From contig CM070904.1 of the NCBI GenBank assembly GCA_036417435.1, forward strand, positions 20,318,835 to 20,382,834: DNA of 64,000 nucleotides, given 5' to 3'. The stretch comes from Inia geoffrensis. Its lineage: Eukaryota; Chordata; Mammalia; Artiodactyla; Iniidae. Position numbers and translations under genes: made by a program. Below the pieces are notes generated by a model. That model did no database searches. It saw nothing but the letters and a program-made list of their open reading frames with translations, and had not been told where the DNA came from. Shown here in pieces: positions 58,055 through 64,000 of the stretch (position 1 is its first letter; each line of letters begins with the position of its first letter).

Positions 58055-58490
58055 TAAGTACAAATGCTTAGACCCAGCAATTCCACTTTTCCAGAGGGAC
58101 CCCGCAGATATGCTCACGAAAGCACCTAAGGATATAAGCTCAAGAATGTTCTTTGCAGCATTATTTGTAAACCAATAAAGTAGAGACAATTTAAATATAC
58201 ATCAGTACGAGAAACGGTAGGTATACAAATGATGGTACACGTATAGTATAAAAATCTTAGAAAAAATTGAGGTAACTGCATATACTGACATGGAAAGAAG
58301 TAGGCAGGAGCTTGTTGAATGAATAAAGCAAAGTGTAGCAAATGATAGGAAGAATTATACACACTGTTGGCACTGCTTATCCTTGGGGAGTTAGATAAGG
58401 GAACTTTCATTTTTTGCTTTTCTGTGTGGTTTGACATTGTTTTCAATGAGCGTGTTCCACTTTTGTTATTAAAGAAATAATAAAAGTACA
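58055..58490 (+). mobile_element. Old L1M 3' fragment
   Basis: 'gacccagcaattccactttt', 'aagaatgttctttgcagcat', 'tatttgtaaaccaataaag', 'gaggtaactgcatatactga' follow old L1 ORF2 end/3'UTR. The 208-codon minus frame 58126-58752 runs antisense across it. Confidence 0.75.
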
Positions 58491-59337
58491 AGAGTGTATA
58501 ATTTTCAAAATAAATCACGAGAAACCTAGCTACTCCCTCGACAGATGTCTGACATATAGTAAATGCTCGGTAAAGGTCTGTTGATTGGACGCAGATTTGT
58601 GGCGTTTCTACTAGGATGCAGTAGTACGTGGAGACGGACTGGGGTAACGAGGAAGGAGGACCAGGCATCAGATTTTTGTTCCTGATGGAACGACCGACAT
58701 TCTTTCCCTTACATTTAAGGACTAATTTGAAAACCTCTTGGACTCTGTCCACTGTAAGAAATGATTAAAGTTAAGTGCTCAGAACATAAAGTGCTGACCT
58801 TTCCTTGTGCAACTGCTGTTTGACAAATGGAGTTTTAATGTAAGACAAGCAAGAACCGCTTTGGTTCAGTTCACTGGTTGCCAGCAAGCTCTGGAGGGAG
58901 AGTCAGGAAACTGGTAAGGACACAGGATTGCCCAGCATCTTGTCATGGCTGGTCGAACATTAAGGAATTCTTCAGGGTGAGGTTAGGAAAGTCTAATCCA
59001 CACAGAGTCTTTGGAGCTTTATTACGGAGGCACTCAGGGCTTTGAAATCAGTGGGCTAAAGTGATGGCACCAAACACAGCTCTGTCTCCCTACATAGAGC
59101 CTCTAGGCCTCCACAGTGGAAACTCACAAACATAAGCCATATACTAGATATCAATACCACATTTTTCTTCAGGGAAAAAAAAAGAAAAAAAGTCCAAGGA
59201 AAAAAATGACTGAAAATTTCCACCAAGGTAGATAGGTTTCTCAAAGCACTATTTCCATTACTCTAGAGAAAACATGTTGGACTCTTGTCTCACTTCCTAG
59301 TAAGAACGTACGTCTGTAATCATTTCATGAAAAATGA
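58491..59337. other. Mostly unique sequence
   Basis: 'catatagtaaatgctcggta' at 58554 may be a small L2/MIR tail. No gene recognised. Confidence 0.4.
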
Positions 59338-59667
59338 GGGACTTCCCTGGTGGCGCAGTGGTTAAGAATCCACCTGCCAATGCAGGGGACACGGGTTCAA
59401 GCCAAGGTCCGGGAAGATCCCACGTGCCACGGAGCAACTAAGCCCGTGTGCCACAACTACTGAGCCCATGCACTGCATCTATTGAAGCCCGCGTGCTCTA
59501 GCGCCAGTGCTCTGCAACAAAAGAAGCCACCACAATGAGAAGTCTGCGCACCACAACGAAGAGTAGCCCCTGCTCGCCGCAACTAGAGAAAGCCTGCGTG
59601 CGTCAACGAAGACCCAACAAAGCCAAAAATAATAAATAAATTAAAATAAATTAATTTTAAAAAAAAA
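59338..59667 (+). mobile_element. CHR-type SINE, long form
   Basis: Full-length long form: A box 'tggcgcagtgg', B box 'ggttcaagcc', 'caacgaagagtagcccctgc', 'gtcaacgaagacccaacaaa', AATAAATTA tail. Duplication GAAAAATGA at 59329-59337 and 59668-59676. Confidence 0.96.
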
Positions 59668-59676
59668 GAAAAATGA

Positions 59677-60304
59677 CAGCACAGCCATATTTCTTGCTTG
59701 TTTTTATAATCTATTTATCCACAGATCATAGGAACCTGAGGCCGGATTCTTCTATTTAAAAGCACATTTGGAGCCCCTTGGGTGTGATAGGGTCACACTT
59801 TTCCAGCTGAGAGGTAAAGACAAGCATTTAACTTGACTTACAATTTGGAAAAGGGGATGGGCAGGGCTTTCTTCCCCACCCCTACCAGGGGATCATTAAT
59901 GCTGCTGCCAAAATCACCTCCACCTGCTGAGATGCTTGGCCCAGCTTCCCTTCCAGTGCCTTCTAGTCCTTCATTCAGGCAACTTTCCCTCTCCCCACGA
60001 GGTTGCCGTCCTCAGGGGAGGACAGCCGGGCAGGTGTAACAGGCATACGTGTGTCTGTTTACCTGTTCATTATTTTTAAAATCTTAAGATGTATTCTTCA
60101 TGTTTAAGTGTTTTCCGTCTTAAACTGGAAAACCTCTAAGGTCAGAGATAGTAATTAGATCTGCAAGATGTGAAACACAGCCAAGAGGTCCCTTGGAGGC
60201 TCTTTGCTGCTGATGGCTCCTACCAAGGCTGTCCTCAGATACAGTTTCTACCTCCAGTGTCTAATTTCCCCTCTATCTCCCCCTCTCATCCTATTAAATG
60301 CGTA
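59677..60304. other. Unique sequence
   Basis: No gene or repeat recognised. Confidence 0.4.
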
Positions 60305-60525
60305 TAACTACTGCCATTTATCAAGCGTTCGTATGTGCCATTTGCTTTAAACACATCATCTAATTTACCTTTGAAATATCCCAATGAGTTAATACTATCA
60401 CTACCACTCCCCTTTTACAGCCAAGGAAACTGAGGCCCAGAGAGAGATGTTAGTTAAGTGATGTGATTCTGATCACACAAATAATAAGCGGTCGAGCCAC
60501 CATTTCAACTCTGCCTGACCTTCCA
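60305..60525 (-). repeat. MIR SINE, nearly complete
   Basis: Reverse MIR: 'atttatcaagcgttcgtatg', 'ccccttttacagccaaggaa', 'actgaggcccagagagagat', 'ttaagtgatgtgattctgat', 'ttcaactctgcctgacc'. Confidence 0.85.
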
Positions 60526-61119
60526 GCATCCCAAGGGAGGCCTAGATCCCTCTGAGGATTATAAATATTGAACAGAGAATTGGGAAACCAATATGAATAA
60601 GGGCGAACTGGAATTTAGAAACGTGTAGCCATCATTAAAGTATTCAGTTCTGATTCTTGTACACAGACGGCCGTGACATTCAGACTTCAATCTTGAACGA
60701 GTGTGGCTTCTGTTGCTCTCTGTAACCCAGCCTCTCTGTCCGGCCCTTAGAGGAGATAAGTTGTAGGCCTCAAAGACCACGAGACTCAGACTCACAGGGC
60801 TTAATCCCAGAGCATCACTGTGGAGTAAGCGCTCCATGCCCTTGGAGATGCACAAGATGCAGGGGCGGGAAGGAGAAAATGTTGGAGGGCAGGCATTTAA
60901 TCATGTTTCCGGCCTGTTTCCCTTTACACTGAGAACCTTCAGTAAGTCCTGTTCCTTTGTTCAAGGAGGTAATGGTTCTACCAGGGCTTAAGAGACAGCC
61001 TGCGGCCAGCGAGCCTGCCCTGTAAGAGTTAACATGATCAGAAATGGGAAGCAGAGGTGTTAGAAGGAACACTTCACACAGGAACGCTCCATCATTTCCT
61101 AAACAAATCTGCATGGTTC
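60526..61119. other. Unique sequence
   Basis: No gene or repeat recognised; 98- and 99-codon minus frames lack support. Confidence 0.4.
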
Positions 61120-61205
61120 TGAGAGTATGAGTCCCTGGGGGACCTGAAAATCTGCATGTTTAGAAAGTGACCCACAACATTCTCATGCAGATGGGCCTCA
61201 GACCG
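61120..61205 (+). repeat. MER5-like DNA transposon fragment
   Basis: 'gacctgaaaatctgcatgtt', 'tagaaagtgacccacaacat', 'tctcatgcagatgggcctca'. Confidence 0.5.
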
Positions 61206-61212
61206 TATTTTG

Positions 61213-61315
61213 TTTTTTACATCTTTATTGGAGTATAATTGCTTTACAATGGTGTGTTAGTTTCCGCTTCATAACAAAGTTAATCAGCTGTACATATACA
61301 TATATACTGTATTTT
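61213..61315 (-). mobile_element. L1 insertion, strongly 5'-truncated (3'UTR only)
   Basis: Reverse complement of the L1 3' end at 24340-24403: 'acatctttattggagtataa', 'ttgctttacaatggtgtgtt', 'agtttccgcttcataacaaa', 'gttaatcagctgtacatata'. Only about 100 bases of L1. Confidence 0.93.
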
Positions 61316-61320
61316 AAGCA

Positions 61321-63460
61321 ACACTGTTTATACCAAGAGAGGTATATATATGACTCTCTTATCTACGATCAGACATTGATAAAGGTCAGGTCCATTGTCC
61401 CTCGGAAATTCCTGGTAACCCTCATCTGCAATAGATCACGCCTGACACAACGTTGGGACACCAAGTGCAACTGGGAAAAGACACAGCAGGCGCCACGTGG
61501 ATGGTCCCAAACACGTACTCGGATAAAGACATTTACAGGCTTTCCTTGCTGCCAATGTCACTGTAGTCCCCATACATAAATCCAACAAAAACAAGAGTAA
61601 ACCATAAAGTGTGAAGTCCAACAAAGTTCAGATTTACTCCCATGACAGAGGCTTAGATGCATTTCATGATAGATAGATCATATTTCAAGCCTAGAAATGC
61701 TTTCTTTTTTCCAAGGGGGGAGGGAGGGCAGCTTGCCATATGCAGCCTATTTATTGGCTTGTTGACACTCTTGAGACACCAGGAGCCTCTGGGGGGCAGG
61801 GGGCTGATATGGCAGATGCCCGTTGAAAGAGGAGGTGGAGGGAAGGGTTAAAAAATTTGAGCATCTATGACGATTAGCCTGGGACCTGCCCTGGAAATGT
61901 GATGATATCCCCCTCATACATTTGCTTTCTCCACCAGCTTGGGCTCCAGGCCCAACCCCGGGAGGTACAGCGAGGGTTAATGCTCCCTAAGGCACTGGAG
62001 GCTTTTGACGAAAGGCCCCAAATAAGTATAAAGTATCACCTCGAAGTTGGAGGATTGGGTTTCAGCTTCCTCATTGTGCTGTTGACAGTGCATACTGTGA
62101 GTCTGACGTTTTTAACTACTTTGCTGGCCCCAAATAAAAAGGGCTGGGCGAGAGGAGGTGGAAAAAGGGGAGAGGATGGGGGAGCCATATTCCTGTCCTG
62201 ACTTTAATTTTACACAAATCAACGAACAGCATTAAAATCTGGAATCGCAAGCCGGGTCCAACCACGCTGTTTCGAAGATTCATGTAAATTCAGTAAACTA
62301 GCAGATGCGCGTTGCGTTCCTTCTAACCTGAGAACAGAGAAGCCTCAAGGGACATAGCTGTCTGTAAGCTGAGAGCATTTTGTGGCCCGTGGGGATTGTC
62401 TAAACAAAAAGGCCCTGAGTTCCATTTGCACCAGCTATGGAGAGGCATTAAAATCAGTGATAGCACTCAGGAAAGGAAGGGGACAGCCACCGGCTTTCCC
62501 AGGGTGGTGCCTGAGACCAGGATTATGGTGTGATGAGTGCCTTTAATAAAGCCTGACCTGAATGGCACTGACAGTCAGCTCCCCAGGGTTCCTGAAACCC
62601 TGGGGCTCTGGCACACCCTAGCCCTGCCCCACCTCCTCTTACCAGCCCTTGCCAGCAGCCCAGGATCAGAGGCCTAGAGGAAAGGCTGGTAACACCGAGG
62701 ATGCCCCAGGGTAGAGGCAGGGTGGGTCCACAGGGGACAGGGCTCAGGCTCAGAAACCCCTGCCTGCATTTGCCCAAAAGGTCAGCAGAGCCCAAAAGGT
62801 CCAGAGGCCCCGGCGTTCCTCCTTTCATGCTGACAAAGCCTCTTGAGTTAAAAAGACAAAAGTGGGAACTGTGGTCAGGGGTCTGTTGGAGGGGCGGACT
62901 GGAGGAGGGGTGCGCCTTTTCTTCTTTCCTCTTTTTTTTTTCCCTTTGGAAGTGAGCACACACACATACACACTCAGGAGTTCTTTCTTCTGGTCACCTG
63001 ATATTTTAGGCCCCAGAAACACCTTATTTTTGTGGCAAATATTCCTCAAAGGCCCCTTAGAAAGGCATTCTTACAGATCAGCGAGACAGACGGCCCTCTC
63101 TGCAGTGTGTCCCCAACAAACAGCCCTGGGAAGTCAACAGCAAGGGCAGAGATGGAGGGGCCAGGGCAGGGGAGAGTTGCAAGCTCAGGTGCAAAGAGCA
63201 CCTGGAGAAACCCAGGGCCCATGCTGCAAGGGGTGCAGCAGGGAGGCTGGACCCCAGGCGGCTTGCCCAGGTCCAGGGCAGACACAGGAAAGCAACGGTC
63301 ACCAGTGCAGGCAGGGGTGATGCACATTTGGCCTCTCCCACCAACGTCCGCCCCCGCAAAAGAAAGTGCCCCTTCTTTCCTCACATTCCCAGGCAAAGCT
63401 CACTATGGTGTGGAGATATGGTCCTCTGTCCAGGAAAGTATGGTATTAAAAGCCTCCATA
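61321..63460. other. Long repeat-poor unique stretch
   Basis: About 2.1 kb without recognisable interspersed repeats, unusual for this window. GC-rich part 62500-62930; T-rich tract at 62918-62944. Minus frame 62523-62963 (146 codons) is low-complexity Pro/Gly/Ser and not convincing. See finding on 61650-62350. Confidence 0.5.
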
Positions 63461-63604
63461 GGGAATTCCCTGGCTGTCCAGTGGTTGGGACTCCCGCTTT
63501 CACTGCCGAGGGCCGGGGTTCAATCCCTGGTCGGGGAACTAGGATCCCGCAAGCTGCATGGCACAGCAAAAAAAAAAAAAAAAATTAAATTAAAAAAATT
63601 TTAT
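63461..63604 (+). mobile_element. CHR-type SINE, minimal form (head plus poly(A))
   Basis: 'gggaattccctggctgtcca', 'gtggttgggactcccgcttt', B box 'ggttcaatccc', 'aactaggatcccgcaagctg', 'catggcacagc', then A-rich tail. Only the tRNA-like head and a short body, about 110 bases. Duplication 'aagcctccata' at 63450-63460 and 63605-63615. Confidence 0.95.
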
Positions 63605-63615
63605 AAGCCTCCATA

Positions 63616-64000
63616 ATTTTCCTGAGGAGTCAGAAAGCCTAAGGGACCCAACTCTGGGCTATAAGACCTTTGTAGATAATAAAGCCCCTAAGCTCTGTTG
63701 TCACTGCTGTTTTAAACATTATACCTTAAATTAATCCAGGGGAATTGCTTTAAAAGAGATTAAGCCTTTTCCAGGTACAATAACCTATTGTGAAACCTAA
63801 AACTCTGCTGGTGGGGAAATTATTTTAAAGCGGAGCCTTCCTATTAACAAAGGAGAATGGCCATTCAATATATTGGTTATCGTTTATTATTTTCCCTAAC
63901 TATAATAATGTAAGTACCATTGGTCAAAGTCACGAGATGCTATTGTTAGGCAGAAATCGCTTAAGGCTATGGCTAATACCTTCGGAATAAGTATAAAATT
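63616..64000. promoter_or_regulatory. Candidate conserved non-coding element at window end
   Basis: Repeat-free block with clustered SOX-like and homeodomain-like words: 'cctattgtg' (63784), 'attaacaaaggag' (63843), 'aatggccattcaatatattgg' region (63858), 'ccattggtc' (63917), 'gctattgttagg' (63940), TTAATCC (63731) and GATTAAG (63758). Evidence is motif density only; it runs off the window. Confidence 0.28.

Noticed and set aside
58126..58752. 208-codon open frame on the minus strand
   Set aside because: Its left part is antisense to an old L1M fragment, the protein has no domain or plausible codon bias, and no splice or promoter signals fit. Chance opening.
62523..62963. 146-codon minus-strand frame
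   Set aside because: Gly/Pro/Ser-rich product of GC-rich sequence, starts in a T-rich tract, no homology recognised.
63032..63616. 194-codon plus-strand frame
   Set aside because: Runs into the SINE at 63461-63604 and ends in its poly(A); a competing 152-codon frame overlaps it. No domain.

Overview
This window is nuclear DNA from a mammal, most likely a cetacean (whale or dolphin). The evidence is many CHR-type tRNA-derived SINEs of cetartiodactyl kind, most of them in the short form (head TTCCCTGGTGGCGCAGTGG, then a GAGCGGCTGGGCCCGTGAG core) that is so abundant in cetaceans, plus L1 3' ends of cetartiodactyl type. I saw none of the BovB or Bov-tA/ART2 repeats expected in ruminants. The species call is an inference from repeat families.

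I found no intact protein-coding gene, rRNA, tRNA gene or CRISPR array. The long reading frames either lie in repeats or look like chance openings without splice or composition support. The window reads as intergenic or deep-intronic sequence, so the annotation is mainly a stratigraphy of mobile elements with a few non-repetitive islands that could be regulatory.

Layout. 0-8 kb: mostly unique sequence with old MIR, L2 and dispersed repeats, a degenerate expanded SINE at 5.7-6.0 kb, and an ERV-type solo LTR split by a SINE (6.6-7.35 kb). 8-14.4 kb: an MLT1 solo LTR, four short-form SINEs (one 5'-truncated) and three L1 3' ends. 14.56-14.78 kb: a long polypurine tract. 14.8-17.2 kb: mostly unique AT-rich sequence with a homeodomain-motif-rich stretch at 15.3-15.8 kb. 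17.74-24.41 kb: one nearly full-length but dead L1 with a three-monomer 5'UTR, broken ORF1 and ORF2, a SINE inside it and a doubled 3'UTR. 24.4-39.3 kb: dense old L1 on both strands, including an L1-in-L1 nest at 32.6-34.8 kb and an ORF1-like/HAL1-like piece at 34.9-35.6 kb. 39-55 kb: mixed unique sequence, MER5-like DNA transposon relics, an MLT1 LTR, MIRs (one nested in another) and SINEs. 55-64 kb: the least repetitive part, with a CpG-rich island-like element at 56.44-56.96 kb that has promoter-like spacing on the minus strand, and unique blocks at 61.65-62.35 and 63.65-64.0 kb.

Target-site duplications visible by eye bound many SINE and L1 insertions exactly. Family names follow my memory of repeat consensus sequences and were not checked against a database.
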